Assembly (NCBI GenBank): GCA_903906365.1
Contig: CAIVKC010000047.1
Coordinates: 24,008-88,007 of the forward strand
Origin: an uncultured Bacteroidota bacterium
GTDB taxonomy: Bacteria; Bacteroidota; Bacteroidia; Chitinophagales; Chitinophagaceae
Length of the DNA: 64,000 bases
Direction of reading: 5' to 3'
In this document: positions 25,971-36,157 of the stretch, piece by piece
How the letters are laid out: each line of letters begins with the position of its first letter
Numbering within the stretch: position 1 is the first letter of the stretch
The notes under the pieces: generated by a model
What the model was told of the DNA's origin: nothing
What the model saw: only the letters and a program-made list of their open reading frames with translations
Databases searched by the model: none
Program-made: the position numbers and the translations under genes

Positions 25971-28900
25971 CTAGTTTCGCGTTTCATTTCCAAGCTCCCA
26001 TATACTGTTTTTTACATGCCGGTCCGTTTCACATTCGTTGATCATATCAAAGGAAACCACCGCCGGGGTTGTTTTAACACCTTCCTTTTTGGCAGAAATC
26101 ATCTTCTGGACCAGCCGGTTCCTTTCAGCAGCGATCTGGCGGCGGAGCTTCAGGTCCCTTTCATTGTCAAAATAAATAATACCATCCACCAGGGTTTTCT
26201 CGGGCTTGGCATATACACTCAGCGGATGGTCACTCCACAGGACCAGGTCTGCATCCTTACCTATCCTGATACTACCTACCCGGTCTGCTACATGGAGCAT
26301 GATGGCAGGATTGAGGGTACACATTTTCAAGGCTTCCGTTTCAGAGACATTGCCGTATTTGACGCTCTTGGCAGCCTCCTGGTTAAGATGGCGGGCCTGC
26401 TCGGCATCATCACTGTTGATGGCAACCGTCAATCCTTCTTTCTGCATGATGGCTGCATTGTATGCAATTGCGTCTATTACCTCCATCTTGTAATTATACC
26501 AGTCGCTGAATGTGGATGCGGCTGCTCCATGCGCTTTCATCTTATCGGCCACTTTATAGCCCTCCAGGATATGGGTGAAGGTATTTACCCTGAACCCGAA
26601 GCTGTCAGCCACGTGCATGAGCATATTGATTTCACTCTGCACATAGGAATGACAGGTGATAAAGCGTTTGTGGTTCAAAATCTCAGCGAGGGTTTCCAGT
26701 TCCAGGTCCTTTCGCCTGGCAGGGCCTTCCTTCATATAATCCCTGGCCCGGGTAAATGCATCCACCAATACCTGCTCGACACCCATCCGGCTGTCTGGAA
26801 AGCGGTTGTTGGAATTTCCAAAGGAACGTTTTACATTCTCTCCAAGGGCAAATTTTATAAAGGGATCCCAGTTGGCAAATTTCATTTCCTCGGCACTGCG
26901 GCCCCAGCGCAGTTTGATAAGCTGGGTCTGCCCGCCGATGGTGTTACAACTGCCATGCAGCACATGGGCCCCTGTTACGCCTCCTGCGAGCTGCCGGTAA
27001 ATCTGAATATCCTCCGGGTCAATGACATCGGCGATCCGCACTTCTGCCGTGACAGACTGAGAACACTCATTGATGCTGCCCGTTGCCGCGATATGGGAGT
27101 GCTCGTCAATAATGCCTGCAGTAAGATGTTTCCCCGTTCCGTCAATGACTTTTGCATTGCCCGCAGATAGGTTTTTACCTATAGAGGCAATCTTGCCATT
27201 TTTCAAATAAACATCCGTATTTTCCAGCTTTCCTTCCTTTTCATTGGTCCAAACGGTGGTATTCCTGATCAGAATATCCTGCTGTCCTTCAGGCCCTTCA
27301 TAACCAAACCCGTTGAAGGGATAAGGAATGGACCTGTTTATATCCTTTATACTTTCCGCCTTTTTAACTGTAGTATCCGGTTTTTCCACGAAAGGGGAAG
27401 ATTGTTGCATATTCCAGCTGACTGGCTCGCCATCTGCATTGTAACCATTACCCACCCAGAATTTATCTTCCACCAGGCCGCTGAGGCTATTGAGCCTGGA
27501 ACTATCGCCTTTCAAACTCCAGGTCAGCTTGACCATTTTAGCTGAAAGACTCAGTGCGACAGGTGTTTTCAGGGTGTCAGCTCCTGGCTGAAGGGTAGCC
27601 GCAGGCTTATCGGGAGTGCCTTTGATTTCTACGGTATATTCACGGTTCTTATCGTTTATTTTTACAGTCAATTTATAATTTCCCCGCAGATCCTTCCATC
27701 CGTTTTCTGTAATTATATATTTTTTACCCTGTATCCAGTTTTCAAAAAACACTGTTTTTTCTTCAAATACGGGTCCGTTGGTAATTACGAAATTGGCGAG
27801 CTTTCCCGGATCCAGGCTTCCCACCAGATCATACACACCGATCAGGGTGGCTGGCATCCTGGTCAGTGCATCCAAAGCCCTGGCGCTGCTCAGGCCGCTT
27901 TCCATGGCCTTGCGTACATTGGCCATAAATTCGGCGGGTGATTTCAAACCTGCCGCAGTGAGGGCAAACGGGATTTGGGCCTTTTCAAACATAGCCGGCT
28001 GAAGGGGCGCCATCTCCCAGTGTTTCATGACACCGAGCGCTACCAAACGCGCATCATTGGCATCCTCGACATCCACTGCGAGCGGGAAATTGAGGGGCAG
28101 GATAAAGGAAGCATGGGTTGCTTTCATCTCATCGAGGCGCTGGTATTCGTTTCCCCCGGCCTTTATTATATATTGGGCGCCAAATTCAGCACCGATCTTC
28201 AGGGCACGCAGATCATTCCATTTATCATTGGCTTCAAAGATCTGGGGGAGGGCCTGGCTTTCGTTCCATGCCTGCAGGCTGAGGTTGATACCTTCTGAGG
28301 CGGGCCTGTTCTTATACCACTGGGCATCCAGGTAGGTTTGCCTAAGCAGTGCTATTTCCCCCATCAGGGAATTGGGATAATCCTGCGTGGAAATGCCTTT
28401 ATTAAAAGAATAAAAGGCGGCAGCCCGTTCCTTCAACATGACCAGATTCTCTTTATCGCTGCCCAGGGTTACCAAGGTACCCGTACCACGGGATATCCCG
28501 TCCTGCTGGTGTGAAAGGACAGTGCCGAATCCCGCTGAACGCAGGTCTTTAGCCTTGTCATTATTGGTTGTAAACAGTCTGGAAGCATCCGTTTCCGGCT
28601 TGATGGCCTGGTTCCACCCATAAGCGCCCTTGGTGTTGCTTGTGTTCTGGTACCGGAAGAAGTCCCCCCTGTTTTGTCCGGGGGTTACCGGCGCAATGCC
28701 GTAATCACTGAAAAGGTCTATAAAGGAAGGATAAATGAATTTTCCGCTGCAATCTATTTCAACCGCATCAGCCGGAACCGCCAGCTGGGTGCCCAGTGCC
28801 ACTACTTTGCCTTTTCGGGTGATCATGGTGGCATTTTGAAGGGTTGTCTTTGCATCTTTCACGATAGTAGCATGTGTAAATGCATAATAATCAGAGCGTG

Positions 28901-29015
28901 GGTCTGCAACCCCGTTAACCGGAAAGGTGGCTTGCGCAAAAACAAGCCTGCCGGGCACAAGCAATACCGCCAGGAAAAGCAGTTTCTGGGCAATCAGCCA
29001 TTTTAATATCCTCAT
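25971..29015 (-). CDS. long two-module amidohydrolase, copy 1
   Basis: Exported 1,014-residue protein, paralogue of the one at 21269-24424. The ATG at 29015 is chosen over the open frame to 29105, because it begins a signal peptide (MRILKWLIAQKLLFLAVLLV) and follows a good promoter. The mature N-terminus ATFPVNGVADPR is shared with copy 2. The N-terminal module is degenerate (IYPSFIDLFSDYG in place of HxH). The C-terminal module keeps DEHSHI, ITCHSY, THILEGYK and INSDDAEQ, so one metal site is complete. The linker differs from copy 2: it lacks the Arg/Gly-rich stretch and holds DTTVKKAESIKD instead. The function is unknown. Confidence 0.82.
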   Translation of the reverse strand: MRILKWLIAQKLLFLAVLLVPGRLVFAQATFPVNGVADPRSDYYAFTHATIVKDAKTTLQNATMITRKGKVVALGTQLAVPADAVEIDCSGKFIYPSFIDLFSDYGIAPVTPGQNRGDFFRYQNTSNTKGAYGWNQAIKPETDASRLFTTNNDKAKDLRSAGFGTVLSHQQDGISRGTGTLVTLGSDKENLVMLKERAAAFYSFNKGISTQDYPNSLMGEIALLRQTYLDAQWYKNRPASEGINLSLQAWNESQALPQIFEANDKWNDLRALKIGAEFGAQYIIKAGGNEYQRLDEMKATHASFILPLNFPLAVDVEDANDARLVALGVMKHWEMAPLQPAMFEKAQIPFALTAAGLKSPAEFMANVRKAMESGLSSARALDALTRMPATLIGVYDLVGSLDPGKLANFVITNGPVFEEKTVFFENWIQGKKYIITENGWKDLRGNYKLTVKINDKNREYTVEIKGTPDKPAATLQPGADTLKTPVALSLSAKMVKLTWSLKGDSSRLNSLSGLVEDKFWVGNGYNADGEPVSWNMQQSSPFVEKPDTTVKKAESIKDINRSIPYPFNGFGYEGPEGQQDILIRNTTVWTNEKEGKLENTDVYLKNGKIASIGKNLSAGNAKVIDGTGKHLTAGIIDEHSHIAATGSINECSQSVTAEVRIADVIDPEDIQIYRQLAGGVTGAHVLHGSCNTIGGQTQLIKLRWGRSAEEMKFANWDPFIKFALGENVKRSFGNSNNRFPDSRMGVEQVLVDAFTRARDYMKEGPARRKDLELETLAEILNHKRFITCHSYVQSEINMLMHVADSFGFRVNTFTHILEGYKVADKMKAHGAAASTFSDWYNYKMEVIDAIAYNAAIMQKEGLTVAINSDDAEQARHLNQEAAKSVKYGNVSETEALKMCTLNPAIMLHVADRVGSIRIGKDADLVLWSDHPLSVYAKPEKTLVDGIIYFDNERDLKLRRQIAAERNRLVQKMISAKKEGVKTTPAVVSFDMINECETDRHVKNSIWELGNETRN

Positions 29016-29035
29016 ATTGTTAGGTTTTGTATGCG

Positions 29036-29068
29036 CAAATGAACACTTTATATGCCATAAATAGCAAA
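29036..29068 (-). promoter_or_regulatory. promoter of the amidohydrolase locus (copy 1)
   Basis: On the minus strand, TTTG (29068-29065), a 21-base spacer and TTCATTTG (29043-29036) fit the Bacteroidota consensus with one mismatch, 21 bases before the ATG at 29015. It faces away from deoC. Confidence 0.55.
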
Positions 29069-29182
29069 AAGGGCCTACTAATTTTATGAGTGGGAACAAT
29101 CTCATTGCGCTCAGATGGGATGCGACCTGCTGTTAGCCAAAAAGCGTTAATTTCAGGAATCCAAACTATGTATATCGGACCC

Positions 29183-29857
29183 ATGGATATCAGTTCCTAT
29201 ATAGATCATACCCTGCTCAAACCGGAAACCACGGCAGCCCAGATAGAGGTTCTTTGTCAGGAGGCCATCGGGCACCATTTTGCGGCTGTCTGTCTGCCGC
29301 CGCCCTTTGTAAGGGCAGCCAGGGGGCTTACCCGTAATACGCCGGTAAGGGTAGCAACGGTCATTGGTTTTCCCTTTGGTTACTCCGCGGTGGAAGCCAA
29401 GGTCGCTGAAATCGTGCTGGCCCTGGTTGACGGGGCCGATGAACTCGATATGGTCATCAATATTACGGCACTCAAAAATAATGACTGGCAATACCTGGCC
29501 GGTGAAATCGGCACGATCCTGCCCATTGTCCGCAACAGCAACAAGGTCCTGAAAGTCATCATCGAAAGCGGCATACTTACCCGTCAGGAAATCATTCAAT
29601 GCTGCCAGTTGTATGGTATGGCAGGTGTCGATTACCTAAAGACCTCTACCGGTTTTGCCCAACAGGGTGCCACCCTGGAGGCAGTCACCCTGATGCGGGA
29701 GCATCTGCCCGCATCGGTAAAGATCAAGGCTTCGGGCGGCATAAGAACCTATGATTTCGCCATACAGCTGATCGGCGCGGGCGCCGACAGGCTGGGATGC
29801 AGTGCAGGGGTTGCCATATTAAAAGGTCAGCCGCCTGAACATAAAAATGACTACTGA
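29183..29857 (+). CDS. deoC: deoxyribose-phosphate aldolase
   Basis: Cleaves 2-deoxyribose-5-phosphate to glyceraldehyde-3-phosphate and acetaldehyde in deoxynucleoside breakdown. The ATG at 29183 (MDISSYIDHTLLKPETT) gives 224 residues, the usual length, and the upstream ATGs at 29168 and 29090 would add residues not found in the family. The Schiff-base lysine is in the VDYLKTSTGF motif. The other active-site segments are DELDMVINI and KVIIESG, and the phosphate-binding loop is ASGGIRTYD. The gene is divergent from the amidohydrolase locus. A TAATTTTA element at 29079-29086 could be its -7 box, with a leader of about 90 bases. Confidence 0.95.
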   Translation: MDISSYIDHTLLKPETTAAQIEVLCQEAIGHHFAAVCLPPPFVRAARGLTRNTPVRVATVIGFPFGYSAVEAKVAEIVLALVDGADELDMVINITALKNNDWQYLAGEIGTILPIVRNSNKVLKVIIESGILTRQEIIQCCQLYGMAGVDYLKTSTGFAQQGATLEAVTLMREHLPASVKIKASGGIRTYDFAIQLIGAGADRLGCSAGVAILKGQPPEHKNDY

Positions 29858-29888
29858 AAGGTAAAGGGGTCGGCTCGGAATTGTTGAT

Positions 29889-29896
29889 TAACTTTG
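29889..29896 (+). promoter_or_regulatory. -7 element of the SPOR-like gene
   Basis: TAACTTTG matches TAnnTTTG exactly, 34 bases before the ATG at 29931. No matching upstream TTTG is seen, and deoC lies just upstream, so read-through is also possible. Confidence 0.4.
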
Positions 29897-29930
29897 ATGA
29901 AATAAAGGGTAAAAAAACAACCTATAGATC

Positions 29931-30365
29931 ATGAAAAACTGGGTATTCGTTTTGGCATTGTTGGTTACCAAAGGGGTGATGGCACAGGCTGACTCGGGGA
30001 AAGTGGCAGTCCTCAAAGACCCGAGAATGGAAGTGCTGATCAAAAAGCAGATTCAGATCAATGAAGAAACGACCCGTGACAGCCGCCGCAGCATACCAGG
30101 ATACCGGATTCAGGTAATTAACTCCAATAACAGGGATAAGGTCTTTTCATTAAAATCCAAGATTTATCAGCAATACCCCGAATTGAAATTGTACCTGATG
30201 TACCAACCCCCGAACTACCGACTCAAGGCGGGTAATTTCAGGACACCCGAAGATGCGGATGTATACCTGAAAAAACTATCCTCCCTTTTTCCTTCAGGCA
30301 TGTATGTGATTCATGATATGATTGAGGTGAAACCGGACAAATCCAGGGAGGATGAAAATAATTAG
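29931..30365 (+). CDS. exported SPOR-like domain protein
   Basis: A 144-residue exported protein with a signal peptide (MKNWVFVLALLVTKGVMAQA). The C-terminal part, from about residue 56, matches the SPOR fold: GYRIQVINSNN, an RDKVFSLKSKIYQQYPELK helix, YRLKAGNFRTPEDADVYLKKLSS, and a closing strand. SPOR domains bind denuded peptidoglycan at division sites. There is no transmembrane anchor other than the cleavable signal, so a free periplasmic protein is likely. The gene sits 73 bases after deoC and 57 before an M20 amidohydrolase gene. Confidence 0.7.
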   Translation: MKNWVFVLALLVTKGVMAQADSGKVAVLKDPRMEVLIKKQIQINEETTRDSRRSIPGYRIQVINSNNRDKVFSLKSKIYQQYPELKLYLMYQPPNYRLKAGNFRTPEDADVYLKKLSSLFPSGMYVIHDMIEVKPDKSREDENN

Positions 30366-30422
30366 ACTTAGCCGATAACAGCCGACAGGAATTTTGGAAA
30401 TGGATTATTTTGAGTAATTACT

Positions 30423-31610
30423 ATGTTAAAGGAACAAATAAAGGCGCTGGCCGGTAAATATGCGGCTGAATTTATTGAGGTCAGGCAATACCTGCATGCC
30501 CACCCGGAATTAAGTTACCAGGAATTCGAAACTTCCAGGTATATACAGGCCAGGCTGGAGGAAATGGGTATTCCATTTGAGTGTAAGGCAACAACCGGGG
30601 TCATCGCCCTGCTCAGGGGCGGTCAGCGTTCAGACCGGGTGATCGCCCTTCGTGCCGACATGGATGCCCTGCCCATACGGGAAGAAAATGAGGTTCCTTA
30701 TAAATCGGTCAATCCCGGGGTAATGCATGCCTGCGGGCATGATGTGCATACCGCCGTGCTGCTGGGAGCAGCCAAGATCCTGCATGAACTCAAAGACCAA
30801 TGGGATGGTACCATTAAACTGATCTTCCAGCCCGGTGAGGAAAGGAATCCGGGAGGTGCCAGCCTATTGATCGGCGAAGGGGTCCTGGAAAATCCTGCTC
30901 CACAGGCCATTTTTGGACTGCATGTTCACCCTGGTCTGCCTACAGGCAAGCTGAGTTTCCGCAGCGGGATGGTAATGGCCAGTGCAGATGAATTATACAT
31001 CACCATCAGGGGAGCGGGCGGTCATGCTGCAGCCCCGCATACCACGGCAGATACCATATTAATTGCGTCCCAGCTGGTCGTATCCCTCCAGCAAATCATC
31101 AGCCGAAACCGGAACCCCTTTTCCCCTTCGGTACTTTCGATTACTTCTTTCCAGGGAGGGTTTACGACCAATGTAATACCCAGCGAGGTCAAACTCATGG
31201 GAACTTTCCGGGCGATGGATGAAGTCTGGCGTTTTAAGGCGCACGAACTGATCCGCCGGCAGGCTGTTCAACTGGTGGAAAGCATGGGAGCGGAAATAGA
31301 CCTGCATATAGATGTAGGCTACCCGGTAGTATATAATAATGAATCCCTTCATACAGTGGCAGTCGCTGCAGCTGAAACATACATGGGTAAAGAACATATA
31401 CAGGAAACCGAATTGCGCATGGGTGCTGAAGATTTTGGCTATTATACCCAACGGATCCCGGGTTGTTTCTACCGGCTGGGGGTGATGAATGTTGAAAAAG
31501 GCATTACAGCCGGTGTGCACACCCCCACCTTTAATGTGGATGAATCGGCCATTGAAATCGGAATGGGAATGATGGCCTGGATAGGAAGCATGGTTCAATT
31601 CAGCAGCTGA
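30423..31610 (+). CDS. M20-family amidohydrolase (N-acyl-amino-acid/hippurate hydrolase-like)
   Basis: Cytoplasmic dizinc amidohydrolase of 395 residues, M20D type. The motif order is ALRADMDALPI, then VMHACGHDVHTA with Cys/His ligands, FQPGEE with the catalytic Glu region, and a dimerisation domain (ITIRGAGGHAA) before MGAEDFGYY. These are the marks of N-acyl-L-amino-acid amidohydrolases such as hippurate and indole-acetyl-amino-acid hydrolases. There is no signal peptide. The exact acyl-amino acid is unknown. Confidence 0.9.
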   Translation: MLKEQIKALAGKYAAEFIEVRQYLHAHPELSYQEFETSRYIQARLEEMGIPFECKATTGVIALLRGGQRSDRVIALRADMDALPIREENEVPYKSVNPGVMHACGHDVHTAVLLGAAKILHELKDQWDGTIKLIFQPGEERNPGGASLLIGEGVLENPAPQAIFGLHVHPGLPTGKLSFRSGMVMASADELYITIRGAGGHAAAPHTTADTILIASQLVVSLQQIISRNRNPFSPSVLSITSFQGGFTTNVIPSEVKLMGTFRAMDEVWRFKAHELIRRQAVQLVESMGAEIDLHIDVGYPVVYNNESLHTVAVAAAETYMGKEHIQETELRMGAEDFGYYTQRIPGCFYRLGVMNVEKGITAGVHTPTFNVDESAIEIGMGMMAWIGSMVQFSS

Positions 31611-31689
31611 AGATCTATTGTTGGCATGTAGCCTGATCATAATGGTATGGCCGGCCATAAATCTGTTAACACACTAAAAAAGTAACTGC

Positions 31690-33528
31690 ATGTACCGCCC
31701 ACTGACCCGAATTTGCCTTGGTTTCCTTGCGCTGGTTTACCTATCGGCCGCCTATGGCCAGACAGGACAGGAAGAATCCTATAACCGAAAAGAGTTCATG
31801 ATTACCATGCGGGACGGTATCCGCCTTTTTACGGTGGTCTTTACGCCCAAAAAACAAACGGAGCCCCTGCCGTTCCTGTTGCTGCGCACGCCTTACGGGG
31901 TAAGTGATCAGTCCAGTCCGGAAAAAACATCCTATGTAAAGGACATGGCCGAGGAGGGATATATTTTTGTATACCAGGATATACGCGGTCGCTACAATTC
32001 GGAGGGGACCTTTGAAATGCAGCGCTTCAGCAGGGATAAAACAGACAAGAAGGCCATTGATGAGAGCACGGATACCTATGATACTTTTGACTGGCTGCTG
32101 AAAAATATCCCCAACAACAACGGCCGGGCGGGTATGTACGGCATATCCTATGCAGGCTGGACGACCGTCATGGGCGCCATTGATCCGCATCCCGCCCTGA
32201 AGGCAGTATCCGAACAGGCCACGCCGGCGGATATGTTCCTGGGGGATGACTTTCACCACAATGGCGCTTTTCGCCTTAGTTATGGCTTTGAATATGCGTT
32301 TATGGAGGAAGCCGCCAAAACAGACAGCCTCTTTCCATTTGGGACTTATGACACCTACGACTGGTACCTGAAACTGGGTCCTCTGTCCAATGTCAACAAA
32401 AAATATTTTTTCCATAAAATGCCCACCTGGGATAATTTTTCCAATCACCCCAATTATGACAAGTTCTGGAAGGACCAGGCCCTTACCAAAAGGCTGGATT
32501 CTCCCCGGGTAGAGATTATGAATGTTGCGGGATGGTGGGACCAGGAGGATTTCTACGGGCCACAGAAGGCCTATGAAACCTGGGAAAAATCAGACCATAG
32601 TCATAAGAATTACCTGGTGATTGGTCCCTGGAACCACGGGGGCTGGGGTCGCAGTGACGGCAGCAGCCTTGGCAGGATAAAATTCGACTCAGAGACAGGA
32701 GCCTATTTCAGGAAGAATATACAGGCGCCCTGGTTTGCCTATTTTTTGAAGGGTAAGGGGGATGGCCAATTTGCGGAAGCCATTACTTTTCAGACTGGCA
32801 CCAATTCCTGGAAGTCTTACGAAAGCTGGCCACCCCAGGAAGCTGTTTTAAAAAATATTTATTTTCGGGAGGGAGGACGGCTCTCCTTTGAAAAGCCAAC
32901 CGACCCGGGAACCTCCGCATCAGACCAATACATCTCAGACCCGGCCCATCCCGTGCCCTACCGCAACAGGCCGGTGGAAGAAACCTATGGTCCGGGGTCC
33001 AGGTGGTATACCTGGCTCACCGAAGATCAGCGTTTTGTAAAGGACCGGCCGGATGTTTTGAGTTGGGAAACCCCTCCTCTGGCTGAAGACCTCACTGTAA
33101 CCGGTAAAATAGCCGCCCAATTGTTTGCTGCCACTTCCGGCAGTGATGCAGACTGGGTGGTCAAACTAATAGATGTATATCCCGAGACCTATTCCAAGGA
33201 ACCTGCCATGGCGGGCTATGAACTCATGGTGGCCAATGATGTGTTCCGGGGGAAGTTTCGCAAGAGTTTTGAAAAGCCCGAACCGGTGGAGCCTGGTAAA
33301 GTCGAATCCTACCGAATCGACCTGCACAGCCTCAACCATGTTTTCCAAAAAGGGCATAAAATAATGGTACAGATTCAAAGCAGCTGGTTTCCAATCATAG
33401 ACCGGAATCCGCAAACCTATGTCCCCAATATCTTTGAGGCAAAGGAATCAGATTTCCAAAAAGCCACCCAGTCCATTTACCGGTCCATTCAATATCCTTC
33501 CCATCTGGTACTTTCCGTGATGCCCTGA
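31690..33528 (+). CDS. exported CocE/NonD-family (S15-like) hydrolase
   Basis: Secreted serine hydrolase of 612 residues, with a signal peptide (MYRPLTRICLGFLALVYLSAAYG). The alpha/beta-hydrolase domain carries the nucleophile Ser153 in GISYAGW and a DIRGRYNSEG segment typical of X-Pro dipeptidyl-peptidase/CocE proteins, and the likely catalytic His is in GPWNHGG. The C-terminal domain is a jelly-roll (PPLAEDLTVTGKIAAQLFA onward), as in cocaine esterase and glutaryl-7-ACA acylase. It cleaves an ester or amide, but the natural substrate is unknown. It stands alone. Confidence 0.88.
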   Translation: MYRPLTRICLGFLALVYLSAAYGQTGQEESYNRKEFMITMRDGIRLFTVVFTPKKQTEPLPFLLLRTPYGVSDQSSPEKTSYVKDMAEEGYIFVYQDIRGRYNSEGTFEMQRFSRDKTDKKAIDESTDTYDTFDWLLKNIPNNNGRAGMYGISYAGWTTVMGAIDPHPALKAVSEQATPADMFLGDDFHHNGAFRLSYGFEYAFMEEAAKTDSLFPFGTYDTYDWYLKLGPLSNVNKKYFFHKMPTWDNFSNHPNYDKFWKDQALTKRLDSPRVEIMNVAGWWDQEDFYGPQKAYETWEKSDHSHKNYLVIGPWNHGGWGRSDGSSLGRIKFDSETGAYFRKNIQAPWFAYFLKGKGDGQFAEAITFQTGTNSWKSYESWPPQEAVLKNIYFREGGRLSFEKPTDPGTSASDQYISDPAHPVPYRNRPVEETYGPGSRWYTWLTEDQRFVKDRPDVLSWETPPLAEDLTVTGKIAAQLFAATSGSDADWVVKLIDVYPETYSKEPAMAGYELMVANDVFRGKFRKSFEKPEPVEPGKVESYRIDLHSLNHVFQKGHKIMVQIQSSWFPIIDRNPQTYVPNIFEAKESDFQKATQSIYRSIQYPSHLVLSVMP

Positions 33529-33717
33529 TGCTGGACTTTTGGAGGTTACAGGTATTACCCCTCTCGGGCAGGATGGGGTTAAGCTTCCTTTTCGTATTTT
33601 GCACTCCTGTTGCGGGTCACAACAGGGATTTGAATGGCCGAATAGATCATAGGCCACTTTGTTCCTTCTTAATTTTCCGCCGTTGTGACCACACAGCCGG
33701 TCATCTAAATATCACAT

Positions 33718-36063
33718 ATGCAAAAAAAGGAACTCCGAAGGGAACAGGCTTTGGAATATCATGCCAAAGGCAGGCCAGGTAAGATTGAAGTTGTCCCCAC
33801 CAAAGAAGCCAAAACGCAGCGTGACCTTTCACTGGCCTATTCCCCGGGGGTAGCAGAACCATGTAAGGAAATCTTTAATAACATTGAAAATGTATATAAA
33901 TATACTGCCAAGGGTAACCTGGTGGCCGTAATTACCAATGGAACTGCAGTCCTTGGACTGGGTGATATCGGTCCTGAGGCCTCCAAGCCGGTCATGGAAG
34001 GCAAGGGTGTACTCTTTAAAATATTTGCTGATATCGATGTCTTCGATATAGAGATCAACGAAAAAGATCCCGAAAAATTTGTACAGATCGTCAAGTCCCT
34101 TGAGCCTACTTTCGGTGGAATAAACCTGGAAGATATCAAGGCCCCGGAATGTTTTTACATTGAAAATAAACTCAAGGAGTCTCTGAAGATCCCCGTGATG
34201 CACGACGACCAGCATGGGACAGCCATCATCAGCAGTGCTGCCCTGATTAATGCCCTGGAACTGCAAAAGAAAAAAATCGACAAGGTACGGCTGGTCATTA
34301 ATGGGGCGGGAGCAGCGGCCATGGCCTGCGCCAGGCTCTACGTGGCCCTGGGGGCAAAATATGAAAATTTTACCCTCTTCGATAAAGATGGCGTCCTCCA
34401 TGAAGGCAGAAAGGACCTGGGTGATGACAAATTACCCTTTGCCATCAAGAAATCAGACTGGACCCTGCTGCAGGCCATGAAGGATGCCGATGTATTTGTC
34501 GGCCTGAGCGTAGGCAATGTGGTGACCCGGGAAATGGTAAGGGTGATGGCTAAAAGACCCATTGTTTTTGCAATGGCCAACCCCGATCCTGAGATCACCT
34601 ATGAGGATGCGACCGCTGAAAGGGACGATATTATCATGGCTACGGGACGCAGCGACTTCCCCAACCAGGTCAACAATGTCCTGGGATTCCCCTTTATTTT
34701 CCGGGGAGCCCTGGACGTCAGGGCCACCCAGATCAATGAGGCCATGAAACTGGCCGCAGTCAAGGCCCTGGCCGAACTTGCCAAGACGGCCGTGCCGGAT
34801 ATAGTCAATATGGCCTATAATGAGAAGACCATCGCCTTTGGGCCAAATTATATCATTCCCAAACCCCTCGACCCCCGTTTGTTATCCACGGTGGCGCCGG
34901 CTGTGGCCCGGGCAGCGATTGAAAGTGGGGTTGCCCAGTCCATGATCCAGAACTGGGATTCTTATGCCATTGAGCTCAACAAGCGGCTCGGGCTGGATAA
35001 CCAGCTTATTCGGGCCATCGGAAGCAAGGCACGGCGGGATCCAAAAAGAATCGTGTTTGCCGAGGCGGATAACCAAAAGATACTCAAAGTGGCCCAGATC
35101 ATATATGATGAGGGGATTGCCTACCCCATATTGCTTGGCGATGAAAAAAAGATACGGATGATCGCCGCCGACAACAACATTGACATCGAGGAGTTCCCCA
35201 TCATCGACACCCGCAGTGACGAACAGGAGGAGAAAAGAAAGGCCTTTGCGGACATTTTCTTCCAGAAAAGACAGCGCAGGGGGTTCAATAAATATGAATC
35301 CTATAAGGTCATGCGCGACCGAAACCATTTTGGATGCATGATGGTAGAAACCGGAGAGGCGGATGCCATGATATCCGGGCTGACCAAAAATTATCCGGAT
35401 ACCATACGCCCGGCCATCCAGATCATCGGAACCGAGGACGGGGTAAAGAAAATCGCGGGTATGTACCTGCTGCTTACCAAAAGAGGCCCCCTGTTCCTGG
35501 CTGACACCACCGTAAATTTCAACCCCACCGCCGAAGAACTGGCCGATATCACGCTGATGGTAGCCAAGGAAGTACGGAATTTTAACCTGACACCCCGGAT
35601 TGCCATGCTCAGTTATTCCAACTTCGGAACCAGCGATTCCCCGGAAGCCAGCCTGGTTGCAGAAGCCAGGAAACTCGTCAAACAAAGGAATCCATCCCTG
35701 ATCGTCGACGGCGAAATGCAGGCTAGTACAGCCTTTAGCAACGATATCCTCAAAGACAATTATCCCTTCAGCGAGTTGGTGGACCAGGAAGTCAATACCC
35801 TGATCTTTCCGAACCTGGCTGCGGGAAATATTGCCTATAACCTCCTTAAAGAAGTCGGCGGCGCCGATGCCATCGGGCCAATTCTGCTTGGCCTTAAAAA
35901 ACCGGTACACGTATTGCAACTGGGCAGTTCGGTGCGCAGCATCTATAATATGGCCCTGGTGGCCGTCATTGACGCCCAGATCAAATGCAGGACTTCCTAC
36001 GAGGAAGCCATTCAGAAATCTCCCTGGTGGAAACGTTTAAAAAAACCTGCCAGGAAACCGTGA
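33718..36063 (+). CDS. maeB: NADP-dependent malic enzyme with phosphate-acetyltransferase-like domain
   Basis: Oxidatively decarboxylates malate to pyruvate with NADP. The 781-residue length is that of the bifunctional MaeB type. The N-terminal malic domain (about residues 1-160) has [12 protein letters not shown] and [15 protein letters not shown]. The nucleotide-binding domain has [16 protein letters not shown] and [12 protein letters not shown]. The C-terminal third is a phosphotransacetylase-like domain ([27 protein letters not shown]) that is regulatory and usually inactive as an acetyltransferase. No terminator is evident before the MlaE-type gene. Confidence 0.96.
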   Translation: MQKKELRREQALEYHAKGRPGKIEVVPTKEAKTQRDLSLAYSPGVAEPCKEIFNNIENVYKYTAKGNLVAVITNGTAVLGLGDIGPEASKPVMEGKGVLFKIFADIDVFDIEINEKDPEKFVQIVKSLEPTFGGINLEDIKAPECFYIENKLKESLKIPVMHDDQHGTAIISSAALINALELQKKKIDKVRLVINGAGAAAMACARLYVALGAKYENFTLFDKDGVLHEGRKDLGDDKLPFAIKKSDWTLLQAMKDADVFVGLSVGNVVTREMVRVMAKRPIVFAMANPDPEITYEDATAERDDIIMATGRSDFPNQVNNVLGFPFIFRGALDVRATQINEAMKLAAVKALAELAKTAVPDIVNMAYNEKTIAFGPNYIIPKPLDPRLLSTVAPAVARAAIESGVAQSMIQNWDSYAIELNKRLGLDNQLIRAIGSKARRDPKRIVFAEADNQKILKVAQIIYDEGIAYPILLGDEKKIRMIAADNNIDIEEFPIIDTRSDEQEEKRKAFADIFFQKRQRRGFNKYESYKVMRDRNHFGCMMVETGEADAMISGLTKNYPDTIRPAIQIIGTEDGVKKIAGMYLLLTKRGPLFLADTTVNFNPTAEELADITLMVAKEVRNFNLTPRIAMLSYSNFGTSDSPEASLVAEARKLVKQRNPSLIVDGEMQASTAFSNDILKDNYPFSELVDQEVNTLIFPNLAAGNIAYNLLKEVGGADAIGPILLGLKKPVHVLQLGSSVRSIYNMALVAVIDAQIKCRTSYEEAIQKSPWWKRLKKPARKP

Positions 36064-36157
36064 GGACAGACCCGAACCATTGGTCAGGGAATTTGTTTTT
36101 CTTTTTTTTGAATTAAAACAGGTACCTAATTTGCCGTTTTATTATGACTTATAACCC

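Noticed and set aside
29016..29105. Upstream extension of the long amidohydrolase, copy 1
   Set aside because: The signal peptide begins at 29015 and a promoter lies within the extension.
29090..29182. Upstream starts for deoC at 29090 and 29168
   Set aside because: Extra residues do not match the family; the ATG at 29183 gives the usual DeoC start.
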